A stretch of 64,000 bases of DNA from Propionispora vibrioides. GTDB taxonomy: Bacteria; Bacillota; Negativicutes; Propionisporales; Propionisporaceae. Below the pieces are notes generated by a model that did no database searches, was not told where the DNA came from, and saw only the letters and a program-made list of their open reading frames with translations. The stretch spans positions 62,594 through 126,593 of the forward strand of contig NZ_FODY01000010.1 of the NCBI RefSeq assembly GCF_900110485.1. The letters run 5' to 3'. The translations under genes and the position numbers were made by a program. How positions within the stretch are numbered: the stretch's first letter is position 1; each line of letters opens with the position of its first letter. Below are positions 44,079-53,184 of the stretch, in pieces.

Positions 44079-45407
44079 TTATGAACGGCTGGCAATGGCA
44101 ACAGCCACCACCGCTCCTAAGCCGGAACCGTCCTTACTTAACTTGGTCACAATCCGGTGCGCCCTGTCCCGATATACTTCAGCCAGAACCTGATGAATGG
44201 CGTCGGCGTAGCCAGGTAATTTCTCATATAAGGAACCGTCAATGGCAATGGTATGATTGTGTTCCAAGGCAGGGTCAATCCGCTGCAGAATGCCGACAAA
44301 GCTGGCGGCAACCAAACGGGCCGAGCGGGTGGCAATCAGGGTAGCTATCGTGGCCAGCGCCTGACGGTCGCTTAAGGCGGAGTCGGTAATGCAGAGCCGC
44401 TGCTTTAGCCAAGCGGCAATAGCCGTTAAATCGCCGGAGGCGTCACCGGTCAAAACCGCGATATCGGCGCCGGAAAAACAAGCTGGCTGGGAAAGAAAGG
44501 CCGTCACTTTATCCGCACAGTGAGACAGCAATCCTTTCTTTTGTAAGTCGGTCATAATGAGCTGCAAAAGCTCACCGATATAGCGGCCGGAAACCATTTT
44601 TTCAAGCAATTGGGCGCCCGGCTTTTCGCTGGACTGGTCAAGCTGCCGGTCATAGTTGCTAAGCGGCAGTTTTTTATTGAAATTGCCCGATTCCATATTG
44701 ATGACCATCGGGCCGCCGGTCAGGGGCGATTTGGGCTCTAAATAGGCCGTATTGTGGCCGGTGCCGCAAATTGAGCCGATGTCGGTGCCGGGATGGCTGT
44801 AAGCGCTGGTAAGCAGGGTGCCTACCGTATCATTTAAAATAACCTGCGGTTTGATGTTGGTTAGTCCCTTACGGTGTAATGCCGCCTGGAGCAGTTGGTT
44901 GACATCCTGGCTTTCTACGCCGGCAGTGGCGATTTCTTTGGTCCAGTGAATTAAAGATGCCGTGTTTACGCCGGTCTGCCGCATGGGAAAGGAAAAGGTA
45001 TGACCGAGATGGTAGGTGACAGACGGCTCGGCAATTTGTGCAAGCTGTTCGGCTATGAAATCAAACAGTTCTTCCGCGCTGGCGCTGGCAGCAAGATAAT
45101 CATAAGCGCCTGACGGATCTTTCAATGGACGGGAAAGGTGATTTTTTACCGACAAACCACCCTTACCGTCCAGTTCGGCGACCAAAGTCCGGACATTGGT
45201 CCCGCCAAAGTCTACGGCCAGGTATTGCCCGGTCTCCCGGCCGGTCGGCGCCTGTAAGAAGGATGGCAGCATTTTCAGTGTTTCATCCGTGCCGGCCATT
45301 CCGTCAATCATGGCCTGCTTGAAGCTTTTAGCAATGGCATGAATCTGTTCAAGGGAAACAGTCAAATCACGGGTTGCCTGCTGAAGCGTGGTCTCTAAGC
45401 TTTGCAT
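44079..45407 (-). CDS. Eukaryotic-type hexokinase (PF00349/PF03727)
   Basis: 442 aa, about the size of one eukaryotic hexokinase unit. Both halves are visible: phosphate-1 motif LAVDFGGTNVRTLVAEL near residue 62, HLGHTFSFPMRQTGVNTASLIHWTKE near 132 (sugar-binding, Lys in WTKE), VILNDTVGTLL with catalytic Asp near 188, GTGHNTAYLE, then INMESGNFNKKLPLSNYDRQLDQSSEKPGAQLLEKMVSGRYIGEL in segments, and adenosine motif AIDGSLYEKLPGY...DGSGLGAVVAVA. It phosphorylates glucose or other hexoses with ATP. Bacteria more often use ROK or Glk kinases. AGGAG precedes the ATG. Confidence 0.88.
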   Translation of the reverse strand: MQSLETTLQQATRDLTVSLEQIHAIAKSFKQAMIDGMAGTDETLKMLPSFLQAPTGRETGQYLAVDFGGTNVRTLVAELDGKGGLSVKNHLSRPLKDPSGAYDYLAASASAEELFDFIAEQLAQIAEPSVTYHLGHTFSFPMRQTGVNTASLIHWTKEIATAGVESQDVNQLLQAALHRKGLTNIKPQVILNDTVGTLLTSAYSHPGTDIGSICGTGHNTAYLEPKSPLTGGPMVINMESGNFNKKLPLSNYDRQLDQSSEKPGAQLLEKMVSGRYIGELLQLIMTDLQKKGLLSHCADKVTAFLSQPACFSGADIAVLTGDASGDLTAIAAWLKQRLCITDSALSDRQALATIATLIATRSARLVAASFVGILQRIDPALEHNHTIAIDGSLYEKLPGYADAIHQVLAEVYRDRAHRIVTKLSKDGSGLGAVVAVAIASRS

Positions 45408-45433
45408 TGCATCTCCTGCCTCTCTACCAGCTA

Positions 45434-45594
45434 GGGCTTGTTTGTACTAGCCGAAACATCCCTGACGATGCTTTTGTGCCATACTTCGTTAACGTTTTTT
45501 GAAATAGAAGCCACTCACTATTTCAGAAAATGCTGCCTCGTTTGGCGCAAAAAGCACTCGCTATGGGTCATTCCGTCCATTTACAAACAATCCC
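45434..45594 (-). repeat. Family-2 inverted-repeat element, third copy
   Basis: 161 bp. Reverse strand shares ACGGAATGAcCCAT, GCGAGTGcTTTTT, CTATTTCAAAAAA, AACGAAGTATGGCaCAAAA and TGTTTCGGcTAGT with the 15.5 kb copy, but its ends read TTGTTTGTA/TACAAACAA in place of GTGTCTTCAAA/TTTGAAGACAC: both arms changed together and still pair. Lies between the hexokinase and gltA-like genes; nothing else seen there. Confidence 0.8.
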
Positions 45595-45647
45595 AAAATA
45601 TTTACTTTTATTATAGCATAGAGCAAAGGTAAAGTGGCGGCAAACAA

Positions 45648-47015
45648 TCAGCATTCTTCCAGCAATTTCTTTGCTTCCACATACATGGCGATGCCGGCGG
45701 CCACTTTTTTCGCTTCTTTCATGGCCAGTACCACAGTCGCCGGTTGGTGGACCACATCACCGCCGGCAAATACACCGCGCCGGGTGGTCATGCCATAGGG
45801 GCGGTCACGGGTCACCACATACCCTTTGTCGTTTACGTCAATACCGGTGGTGGTTGATACGATGCGGGCGGCCGGCCGCTGACCAACGGCTACAATGACT
45901 TTGGTCGCGGGCAGTATTTCTATATCGCCGGTACCCTGTAAGACGCCTTCCTGCGTTTGTTCCTGCCGCTCGCATTCCAGACCGGTTACCCATTCCGTGC
46001 CGTGGAAGGCGCGGGGGGCCGTCAGCCAGCGAAAAGCAACACCTTCGGTGACGGCATCTTCGTATTCCGATTTTAAAGCCGTCATTTCTTTTTCGGTTTG
46101 GCGATAGACTACGGTAACTTTGGCCGCACCCATGCGCAAAGCTGTTCGGGCGGCGTCGATGGCTACGTTCCCGGCGCCGATGACCAGCACCGTATCGCCG
46201 GGGTGGACCGGTACCTCCTGGCGGTCAAGAATGTCGGCGGCGGCCAGACGGACCATGCTGAGCAGGTAGGTGGCCGGCATGACGCCGGGCAGATCTTTTC
46301 CCGGTAAATTGAGCATCCGGGGCAGTGCCGTGCCTGTACCGATGAAAATGGCATCAAAGCCTTGCTCAAACATTTCGTCGATGGTGATGTCCTTGCCGAT
46401 CAGTACATTGGTTTTGAAGGTTACGCCAAGCCGCTTGATTTTGCGGACTTCCCGCTGCACCACTTCCTTGCTCAAACGGAATTCAGGGATACCGTAAACC
46501 AATACGCCACCCAGTTCAGGCTGGGCCTCAAATACGGTTACACCAATCCCCAGCTTGGCTAAATCGCCCGCTATGGTAAGGCCGGCCGGCCCCGAGCCGA
46601 TTACGGCGACCTGGCCGAACTTGCCTGTTTGGGCGGGAGGCACGCTAATATCCATTTCCGCGTCAAAGTCGGCGATAAACCGTTCCAGCTTGCCGATTTT
46701 AATGCCAGCCTGTTTTTTACTTAAAATACAGGCGCCTTCACATTGCTTTTCGTGAGCGCAAACCCGGCCGCAAACAGCCGGCAGGTTGCTGCGGCGGGCA
46801 ATAATATCACTGGCTTCGCCAATATTGCCTTTGGCCAGTGCCTGAATAAACTGTGGTATTTCATTGGTAATCGGACAGCCTGTCCGGCAGAGCGGATTCT
46901 TGCAATTTAAACAGCGCTTTGCCTCGGCAATGGCTTCCCTGGTGGAAAAACCTTCGTCAATCTCGTGAAAAGACAGTTCCTGTGTGTCAAAATCGCTTTT
47001 TTTATCGATACGCAT
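45648..47015 (-). CDS. gltA: Glutamate synthase small-chain-type NADPH oxidoreductase
   Basis: 455 aa. N-terminal 4Fe-4S cysteines CLNCKNPLCRTGCPI and CGRVCAHEKQCEGACIL, FAD motif VIGSGPAGLTIAGDL near 140, NADPH motif VIGAGNVAIDAARTALRMGA near 280, final FAD contact GVFAGGDVVHQPATVVLAMKEAK. This is the GltD/homotetrameric GltA family. Without a large glutamate-synthase subunit or an NfnA gene beside it, it could be the NADPH-dependent GltA, an NfnB-like transhydrogenase subunit or another electron-transfer partner. AAAGGGTGAT precedes the ATG. Confidence 0.82.
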   Translation of the reverse strand: MRIDKKSDFDTQELSFHEIDEGFSTREAIAEAKRCLNCKNPLCRTGCPITNEIPQFIQALAKGNIGEASDIIARRSNLPAVCGRVCAHEKQCEGACILSKKQAGIKIGKLERFIADFDAEMDISVPPAQTGKFGQVAVIGSGPAGLTIAGDLAKLGIGVTVFEAQPELGGVLVYGIPEFRLSKEVVQREVRKIKRLGVTFKTNVLIGKDITIDEMFEQGFDAIFIGTGTALPRMLNLPGKDLPGVMPATYLLSMVRLAAADILDRQEVPVHPGDTVLVIGAGNVAIDAARTALRMGAAKVTVVYRQTEKEMTALKSEYEDAVTEGVAFRWLTAPRAFHGTEWVTGLECERQEQTQEGVLQGTGDIEILPATKVIVAVGQRPAARIVSTTTGIDVNDKGYVVTRDRPYGMTTRRGVFAGGDVVHQPATVVLAMKEAKKVAAGIAMYVEAKKLLEEC

Positions 47016-47074
47016 AGTTTCATCACCCTTTTACTGCCAGTACTTCATCTGCATTAAAAATGCTGCTGTTTGCG

Positions 47075-47165
47075 GTCTTTTTCCGCACTGCTTCGTTGTT
47101 GTCACCTTAAATCTGAGGCTCCGCCGCCTCGCGTGGAAAAAAATCCTCACCCAAATTAGCAATCG
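47075..47165 (-). repeat. Possible third repeat family, copy 1
   Basis: Reverse strand shows GCGAGGCGGCGGA and TGACAACAACGAAGCAG, similar to GCAAGGCAGAGGA and TGACGGCAACGTAGCAG at 49.03-49.1 kb, in the same order. Includes a small stem GAGGC/GCCTC. The surrounding 47016-47361 gap otherwise looks like A/T-rich promoter sequence. Confidence 0.4.
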
Positions 47166-47361
47166 CTTTAACGCAGCTACTGGCTAAAATAGAATATGGT
47201 AAACAAGCCATATATTACATTACTATTTTATCAGCAGGGCGGTAAATGTTAAATAGGAATCATTGTTAAAAAGTAATATATCTAAAATAGTTTGTATTGC
47301 GTGAAAAGCTGTAATTTTGTTAAAAATGATATACAATGAGTCATGGATGGGAGGTACTGTC

Positions 47362-47970
47362 ATGGAACAACTGCTTGATGTGATTGTAAATTATATTGGG
47401 GCCTGGGGCTATCCCGCGATTTTTCTGGGGATGGCGCTGGAGAGCGCCTGTTTGCCTGTGCCGAGCGAAGTTATTTTCGGCTTTGCCGGCTACCTGGTTT
47501 TCCTGGGCAGGCTGGAATTTGCACCGGCTGTGGCAGCCGGTGTGGCAGGCGGTCTGGCTGGGTCGATAGCTGCTTATGCTGTAGGTTATTATGGCGGCCG
47601 CCCGTTTGTGGAAAAGTACGGAAAGTACATTTTTTTATCAGCCGGTCATGTGGCGGCGGCGCAGCGCTGGTTTGACCGCTATGGTATGAAGGCGACTTTT
47701 TTCAGCCGCCTGCTGCCTGTCGTCAGGACCTTCATTTCGCTGCCTGCCGGCTTTGCCAGGGTCGATTTTATCCGGTTTGTGCTGTATACCGTGCTGGGAT
47801 CGCTGCCCTGGACCATCCTGTTAATCTATGCCGGACTGTTGCTTGGTGAAAAATGGGCTGTTATTTATGCTGTCGGGCATCGTTTAAATCTGGGGATAGC
47901 GGCAGTGCTGGTGGTGGCGATCCTGTTATTTTACGCAAAGAAACGGAGAACCCGTTCGGACAGGGACTGA
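47362..47970 (+). CDS. DedA-family membrane protein
   Basis: 202 aa. DedA signature GYPAIFLGMALESACLPVPSEVIFGFAGYL near the N-terminus, F/YGxxxFxxRLLPVVRTFISLPAGFARV near 115-140, hydrophobic segments at ~10-30, ~45-75, ~135-160 and ~170-190. DedA proteins recycle undecaprenyl phosphate or other lipids and maintain proton motive force. Start ATG 47362 fits GGGAGG upstream. Its last 40 nt overlap the convergent cation-exchanger gene. Confidence 0.87.
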   Translation: MEQLLDVIVNYIGAWGYPAIFLGMALESACLPVPSEVIFGFAGYLVFLGRLEFAPAVAAGVAGGLAGSIAAYAVGYYGGRPFVEKYGKYIFLSAGHVAAAQRWFDRYGMKATFFSRLLPVVRTFISLPAGFARVDFIRFVLYTVLGSLPWTILLIYAGLLLGEKWAVIYAVGHRLNLGIAAVLVVAILLFYAKKRRTRSDRD

Positions 47971-48962
47971 TAATCCACCAGATGGACGGCTGAGGCATAG
48001 GTGCCGGCTACGAACAGCAGATAAAAGAAGCCGCAGAAGAGCAGGCGGCTGACACAGAGATGTTGGCGGCGCAGGGTGAGCCAGAGGAAAAAAATGGACA
48101 ACCAGGTGACGGCGCCTGCCATAACCAGGTATTGATCGAAGCGCCAGGAAGTGAACAGCAGGCCAAGTGCGCTGGGGATGGCGGCCTGAATCATCATGGA
48201 GCCGCTGATATTGCTTAGGGCCAGCGCGATTTTTCCCTGCCGTACCCAGATAACAGCGTTGATAGTTTCCGGCAGCTCGGTGGCGACAGGACTTAAAAAC
48301 AGGGCGACGATGTGCGCCGGCAGACCCAATGTCAGGCTGAATCCCTCCAGACGGTGGACAAAAGTTTGCGAACCCAGGAAAATAAGGATTAGAGCCAGAC
48401 CGGTCTGCAAGAGTACCCAATAAACAGAAGGGTCTTTTTCGTGCGGGCGGAAGGTAAGGGGCGCCAAATTCTTGGCTACACTGGATTCGGCCTGCATTTC
48501 CCTGACGGCGTACCAGGCATAGGCGGCGATCAGCAGCAGGCCGCTATAGGCCTTGCCGGGAAAGGCGATAAGGCCCAGGGCAATGTTGAAAGTAAAGATG
48601 ACCAGAAACCACACTTGGTTCCGCGCCAGTTTGTCACTGTCAATAGACAGGCAGGTAGCGCGGGCTTGCTGTTTTAAATAGATAAACAGACACCAGCCGA
48701 CAACGGCATAGCCGACGGTGCTGAGGATCAGCGGCCCGCCCAGGGCGGCTCCCACACCGATATCCTGTACGCCGAAAGCGACCGCCATCAGTGTGACCGA
48801 GCTTTCCGGCAGCGCCGTGCCCAGCGCGGCCAGAACACTGCCCACTGCGTTTTGCGAGATATTGAACTTTTTGCCGACCCATTCAATTCCGTTGACAAAT
48901 AGTTCACAGCTTATATAAATTAAACCGGCGGCAGCGAGTAAGACGGCAAAATCCCAGAGCAT
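47931..48962 (-). CDS. Sodium/calcium exchanger-family protein (CaCA, YrbG-like)
   Basis: 343 aa from ATG 48962 (GGAGGA 7 nt upstream). Ten or so membrane helices in two halves, each with the alpha-repeat: VLAALGTALPESSVTLM in the first and FLSPVATELPETINAVIW in the second. The conserved Glu in each PE motif binds the cation. Exchanges Ca2+ or another cation against Na+ or H+. Convergent with dedA, with a 40-bp overlap of coding ends. Confidence 0.85.
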   Translation of the reverse strand: MLWDFAVLLAAAGLIYISCELFVNGIEWVGKKFNISQNAVGSVLAALGTALPESSVTLMAVAFGVQDIGVGAALGGPLILSTVGYAVVGWCLFIYLKQQARATCLSIDSDKLARNQVWFLVIFTFNIALGLIAFPGKAYSGLLLIAAYAWYAVREMQAESSVAKNLAPLTFRPHEKDPSVYWVLLQTGLALILIFLGSQTFVHRLEGFSLTLGLPAHIVALFLSPVATELPETINAVIWVRQGKIALALSNISGSMMIQAAIPSALGLLFTSWRFDQYLVMAGAVTWLSIFFLWLTLRRQHLCVSRLLFCGFFYLLFVAGTYASAVHLVDYQSLSERVLRFFA

Positions 48963-49027
48963 GTCCGATTCCTCCATCCGAGTGTAGTAATAAGCGCCTA
49001 TTTTAGCTACATGACTTATCTGAAGGT

Positions 49028-49110
49028 CCATCTGCTACGTTGCCGTCAATCGGCGTAGGAACCGCTACGACTCATTCCTCTGCCTTGCAGATAAAAATGC
49101 ATTCTGCGTC
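49028..49110 (-). repeat. Possible third repeat family, copy 2
   Basis: See the 47.1 kb entry for shared blocks. It lies in the 372-bp gap 48963-49334; the rest contains CACTATA...TATAGTG symmetry at 49134-49160 and a possible TTGACT promoter near 49252 for the permease gene. Confidence 0.4.
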
Positions 49111-49334
49111 CTTTGATTAAAAGATGAACCTGTCACTATACCAGAGTTTGTTATATAGTGTATACAGGAAGCGGCTTGTTACACCTTGGAACAGACAATA
49201 CCAGCAATTACCGACAGCGTGGTCTATCGTCAATTGTTACATCTGTCTATTGACTGTTATAGTGGTAACATGGTTAGATAGAAAGTAAAACGCTGGTAAT
49301 CTGTACAGCCGGCTGGGAAGGGGAAGGATGTATC

Positions 49335-50555
49335 ATGTCTGTTGTTAGCAAATTTCTGGCCGATGTAAAACAGGACTGGTCTGTTTCCGCTATTACCTCA
49401 GGTTTTATTGCAGTGCTCGTTTCTTACGCCGGGCCCTTGCTGATCGTCTTCCAGGCAGCGAGAATCGCTCATTTATCGGATGCGGAGTTGTCTTCCTGGA
49501 TTTGGGCCATTTCTTTTAGCAGCGGCCTGGCGGGTATGCTGCTCAGCGCCTGGTTCCGGGCGCCGGTGATTGCTTCTTGGTCCACACCGGGGGCGGTACT
49601 TTTAGTTTCCGGTTGGGCTGGTTATTCTTTTGCCGAGTCGGTTGGCGCTTTTATTTTTTCCGCCGTGCTGGTTGTTATTTTGGGCTATTCAGGCTTGTTT
49701 TCCGCGATAATGGAGCGGATTCCCCGTGGGATTATTGCCGCTATGTTAGCCGGCATTTTACTGAAATTCGGGGTTGATGTGTTTGTGTCGCTGAAACAAA
49801 TGCCGCTGGTGGCTTTACCGATGTTTGTGGTTTATTTGCTGAGCAAACGGTATTGTCCACGATACGCGGTAGCTGCCACGTTGCTAAGCGGCCTGGCCAG
49901 CGCCGGCCTGTTGCACGAATTGGCCCCCGTGGCTATTCGCATGGCGTTGGTGGAACCGGTCTATACGGCGCCGGTTTTTTCTCTGAAAGCGATAGTAGGC
50001 CTTGGCTTGCCGCTTTGCATTGTGACTATGGTGTCTCAAAATGCAACTGGTATCGGTGTGCTAAAGGTAGACGGTTACGATTTGCCGCCTAATCCGCTGA
50101 TTGGTGTCACCGGCATTGCCTCATTGCTGTCCGCGCCTTTCGGGTCGCATGGCGTTAATCTGGCAGCCATTACGGCGGCTATTTGTACGGGTAAGGAAGC
50201 TCATGCCCAGCCGGAAAAACGTTATGTTGCCGGCATTGCCTGCGGTGTTTTTTATATGTTATTGAGCTTGTTCGGCGCAACAGTAGTAGCCATATTTTCA
50301 GCGTTCCCGGCCGAACTGGTTGCCGTCATTGCCGGGGTGGCTTTGTTTGGCTCTTTGGGGTCAAGTCTGTCATCGGCTATGGAGACCGAAAAAGATAAGG
50401 AGAGTGCTCTGGTAACCTTTTTAATCACTATTTCGGGTATCACTTTGCTGGGCATCGGCGCTCCCTTTTGGGGTCTGATTGGCGGGATGATCACCTATGG
50501 CATTTTGACAGGCAACATACGCTGGCTGCGGCAAAAGCTGGCACCGGTCAAATGA
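49335..50555 (+). CDS. BenE-family (benzoate/aromatic) permease
   Basis: 406 aa, about twelve hydrophobic segments. BenE family features: GFIAVLVSYAGPLLIVFQAA near the N-terminus, APVIASWSTPGAVLLVS near 70-90, SAPFGSHGVNLAAITAAICTGKEAH near 255-275. It belongs to the nucleobase/aromatic proton-symporter group; BenE of Acinetobacter takes up benzoate. No catabolic genes are adjacent, so the substrate is unknown. GGGAAGGGGAAGG precedes the ATG. Confidence 0.85.
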   Translation: MSVVSKFLADVKQDWSVSAITSGFIAVLVSYAGPLLIVFQAARIAHLSDAELSSWIWAISFSSGLAGMLLSAWFRAPVIASWSTPGAVLLVSGWAGYSFAESVGAFIFSAVLVVILGYSGLFSAIMERIPRGIIAAMLAGILLKFGVDVFVSLKQMPLVALPMFVVYLLSKRYCPRYAVAATLLSGLASAGLLHELAPVAIRMALVEPVYTAPVFSLKAIVGLGLPLCIVTMVSQNATGIGVLKVDGYDLPPNPLIGVTGIASLLSAPFGSHGVNLAAITAAICTGKEAHAQPEKRYVAGIACGVFYMLLSLFGATVVAIFSAFPAELVAVIAGVALFGSLGSSLSSAMETEKDKESALVTFLITISGITLLGIGAPFWGLIGGMITYGILTGNIRWLRQKLAPVK

Positions 50556-50587
50556 GTATGCTTATAAGCGTTTGATTGCAAATTATT

Positions 50588-50634
50588 AAAACAAGGGGAC
50601 TGACGGAATATCCGTCAAGTCCCCTTGTTTTTTG
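50588..50634. terminator. Bidirectional terminator
   Basis: AAAACAAGGGGACTGACGGA pairs with TCCGTCAAGTCCCCTTGTTT (one bulge), T run follows; lies between convergent genes. Confidence 0.85.
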
Positions 50635-50658
50635 CTTTGGCAGTTGGATAGTTTGTTA

Positions 50659-52437
50659 TCAACGGTTTTCCAGCAGAATCTGCTTTAGTTCGGCCGGGTT
50701 GACTGCCTGGATATTATGGCTGGCGATAAGCAGCCCTACCATTTTTTTATCCTTGAAGATGCCGAATTTTCCGGCAGCCGGGCTCGTAAAAGGAACGGTG
50801 GCGCCGTTAGCAGGTATGGTAAAAGCAGAAAGCACTGTCCGCTTTTCCAGATTGGTGATTTCCCACAAGCCCTGAGAATTAGCGGCTTGTGACACGTCAA
50901 AAGTTATATTGGCCGGAAGACCCTGCTCTACCACCAGGACTAGCGGTTCCAATTCTACGCCAATTGCTTTTACTGCTGCCGTCTGGCCACTGGGGTTAAT
51001 TTGGGCTTTATGAATCAGGCGGTCTGGAGAGACTTTGCTAAGATCGTTGCCATAGATACTGGCGACAGAACTTTGTGGGTTGATTTCCTGTCTACAGCAG
51101 GCGGGAGACATCGCAGGCAAGGCGACCTGTTGTTCTCCCGGCTGTAAGACGGCCAGGTCGTCAGTCAACTTGATCACTCCCTTTAACATACCCATCCAGC
51201 AGCTAAAGGCAATATCCGAGGTTTGAGGAGGGATTTCCAAAACGTTTTCACCGGGAATCAGCTTTTTCCGTATTTTTAAATCAGGAATCAGAATCTCATT
51301 GTTACAGGAAGTTAAGCGGTCAGCCTGAATAACAAAGCGGATGGGTATATTCTTTTGGGCAAAAAAGACATTAGGCGCATAGCCTTTATTATCTGCTTTC
51401 ATGTGGATGGTCTGGACACCGTTTGTTATTTTTGCTTTTGTCAGATTTGCCGAATCAGCCGCACTGGCCTGCGATGACAGCCAGGGCCAGGTAAAACCGC
51501 CTAAGGTCAGACCACGGCCGGTCATGGCAATCCCCAGTACGATCACGCAAACTCCAGCCAGCTTCAATACTTTTTTGGTGGCGGCTGCACTGAAAAATCC
51601 GGCTAAAGCTCCAAAGGAAAGCATGAGCGGCATGGTACCCAGAGCGAAAATAAACATGGAGAGCGCACCTTGCGTTACACTGGCTGTTCCCAGGGCATAT
51701 AACTGCATAGTTTGGAGTGGTCCGCAGGGCATAAGACCGTTTAGTACACCAATCAGAAACGGTGTTTTAGGTTTATAGGGAATTTGGGGCAAGGCAAAGC
51801 TTAGACGTTTGCCCAGAAAGGTAAAGCCTGTTATATGAATGCCCATAATGATCATAGCCAGTCCGGCAATGATAGAGATACCGGACATTAAGCCAATGGA
51901 TAACGAGAATACCGAGCCTAAAGCACCGGCCATGCCTCCCAGTGCGCTATAACCGGTCAGGCGGCCGATATTATAAAGAAGGTTAGGAATTAAGGCGCTC
52001 CGGCGGCTACGGCTATGTGAGGTAACACACTGGCTTAGCATAATTCCGCCGCACATACCGGCACAGTGCAGGGAGGCCAGCAAGCCAGCCGTAAATAATG
52101 CCACATAGGAGGCCTGGCTTGTAAGCAGAGAAGTTAGGGCAGCGCTGTCCGTGTAGGTACTCAAGAAGACAATGACTGCAAAAATAGCGGCCATTCCTAG
52201 CATATTGTACCAGCCGGAACTTGGAGAAGAAGCCTTGACTGTATAGCCGGCTGAGACCAGCAGCTTGATTATGGCTGTTTGGTCGCAAAGAGAAGGGTCA
52301 TAATCAACAGTGATGGTTCCATTGACATAGTTGGCATTTACTTTTTTTACACCCCGATTCCTGGCAAGCAGGGTCTCTACGCGTTTCTCACAGGAAATAC
52401 AATGAAGTTCCGGTACTATGACGGTGCATCGTTTCAA
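50659..52437 (-). CDS. HMA + TauE/DsbD-like membrane domain + cupredoxin fusion, copper-handling protein
   Basis: 592 aa. Domains: HMA metal-binding fold (residues 1-70) with the CxxC of ELHCISCEKRV; six-helix sulfite-exporter/DsbD-like membrane domain (~110-310) with SLHCAGMCGGIML and GLMPCGPLQTMQLY, Cys-rich like copper-transporting relatives; cupredoxin-like domain (~340-435) with copper-ligand-like CxxC of LTSCNNEI and FSCWMGM; a further domain (~500-592) with AFTIPANGATVPFTSPAAGKFGIF. The set suggests capture, membrane passage and extracytoplasmic delivery of copper. TTG start at 52437, GAGGTGAT upstream. Confidence 0.8.
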   Translation of the reverse strand: MKRCTVIVPELHCISCEKRVETLLARNRGVKKVNANYVNGTITVDYDPSLCDQTAIIKLLVSAGYTVKASSPSSGWYNMLGMAAIFAVIVFLSTYTDSAALTSLLTSQASYVALFTAGLLASLHCAGMCGGIMLSQCVTSHSRSRRSALIPNLLYNIGRLTGYSALGGMAGALGSVFSLSIGLMSGISIIAGLAMIIMGIHITGFTFLGKRLSFALPQIPYKPKTPFLIGVLNGLMPCGPLQTMQLYALGTASVTQGALSMFIFALGTMPLMLSFGALAGFFSAAATKKVLKLAGVCVIVLGIAMTGRGLTLGGFTWPWLSSQASAADSANLTKAKITNGVQTIHMKADNKGYAPNVFFAQKNIPIRFVIQADRLTSCNNEILIPDLKIRKKLIPGENVLEIPPQTSDIAFSCWMGMLKGVIKLTDDLAVLQPGEQQVALPAMSPACCRQEINPQSSVASIYGNDLSKVSPDRLIHKAQINPSGQTAAVKAIGVELEPLVLVVEQGLPANITFDVSQAANSQGLWEITNLEKRTVLSAFTIPANGATVPFTSPAAGKFGIFKDKKMVGLLIASHNIQAVNPAELKQILLENR

Positions 52438-52698
52438 GAAATCACCTCATATAATACATAGTAGAAATTTCTTATATAATATATATTACCCATTTATAGT
52501 GGAAAAGAATGAAATCTATGTTAGTTTTTTGTAAAACCTGGATGACGTGCTATTTGTTTCTGTCGGGACAGGCAGGAGTTTCCCGTTATAACAGAGAACC
52601 TACACAAGGTAGTATACATAAGCATCAGAGCCATCTAGGCGATATAGGATTATATGCTTTTTTAGGAAGAAATAGTAAAAAGATGGAGGATGTTCTTC

Positions 52699-53103
52699 AT
52701 GAATATTGCCTTTTTCTTGATTCCCAAAAGTGAAGTGACATATTTGCCGATAAACAGCAGTATGCGGCAGGCTCTGGAAAAAATGGAGTACCACCGCTAC
52801 ACGGCTGTCCCCCTAATTGATGAATGCGGTAAATATGCCGGAACCCTTACGGAGGGTGATTTGCTCTGGAAGTTGAAAAATACGCAAAATCTGGCTTTTG
52901 CCGATACCGAAAAGGTAAAAATAAGGGATATTCCCCGGCGCATGGTCAACACACCGGTGCGGGTGGATGCGGAAATTGAGGATTTACTGTCTTTGGTGAT
53001 CGTTCAGAACTTTGTACCTGTAGTCGATGACAGCGAAATCTTCATTGGCATTATCCGTCGCAGGGAAATCATTGAGTACTATGCCAATAGGACGGGAAAA
53101 TAA
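52699..53103 (+). CDS. CBS-domain-pair protein
   Basis: 134 aa, two CBS modules and nothing else: VTYLPINSSMRQALEKMEYHRYTAVPLIDECGKYAGTLTEGDLL and VRVDAEIEDLLSLVIVQNFVPVVDDSEIFIGIIRRREII. Stand-alone CBS pairs bind adenine nucleotides and regulate partners; none is evident here. ATG at 52699 fits GGAGG 9 nt upstream; ATG 52690 abuts it. Confidence 0.82.
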   Translation: MNIAFFLIPKSEVTYLPINSSMRQALEKMEYHRYTAVPLIDECGKYAGTLTEGDLLWKLKNTQNLAFADTEKVKIRDIPRRMVNTPVRVDAEIEDLLSLVIVQNFVPVVDDSEIFIGIIRRREIIEYYANRTGK

Positions 53104-53145
53104 AAGTACGTTTTTGTTAGAAAAGATAGCCTTTACGGGCAAAAG

Positions 53146-53184
53146 AAAAAACAGTCCGGACTGCATGCAGTCCGGACTGTTTTT
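53146..53184. terminator. Bidirectional terminator
   Basis: Perfect palindrome ACAGTCCGGACTGCA/TGCAGTCCGGACTGT with A and T runs on both sides, between convergent CBS and SGNH genes. Confidence 0.88.

Noticed and set aside
45648-47015. NfnAB transhydrogenase
   Set aside because: Only the B-like chain is present; no NfnA-type gene is adjacent, so the glutamate-synthase small-chain name is kept.
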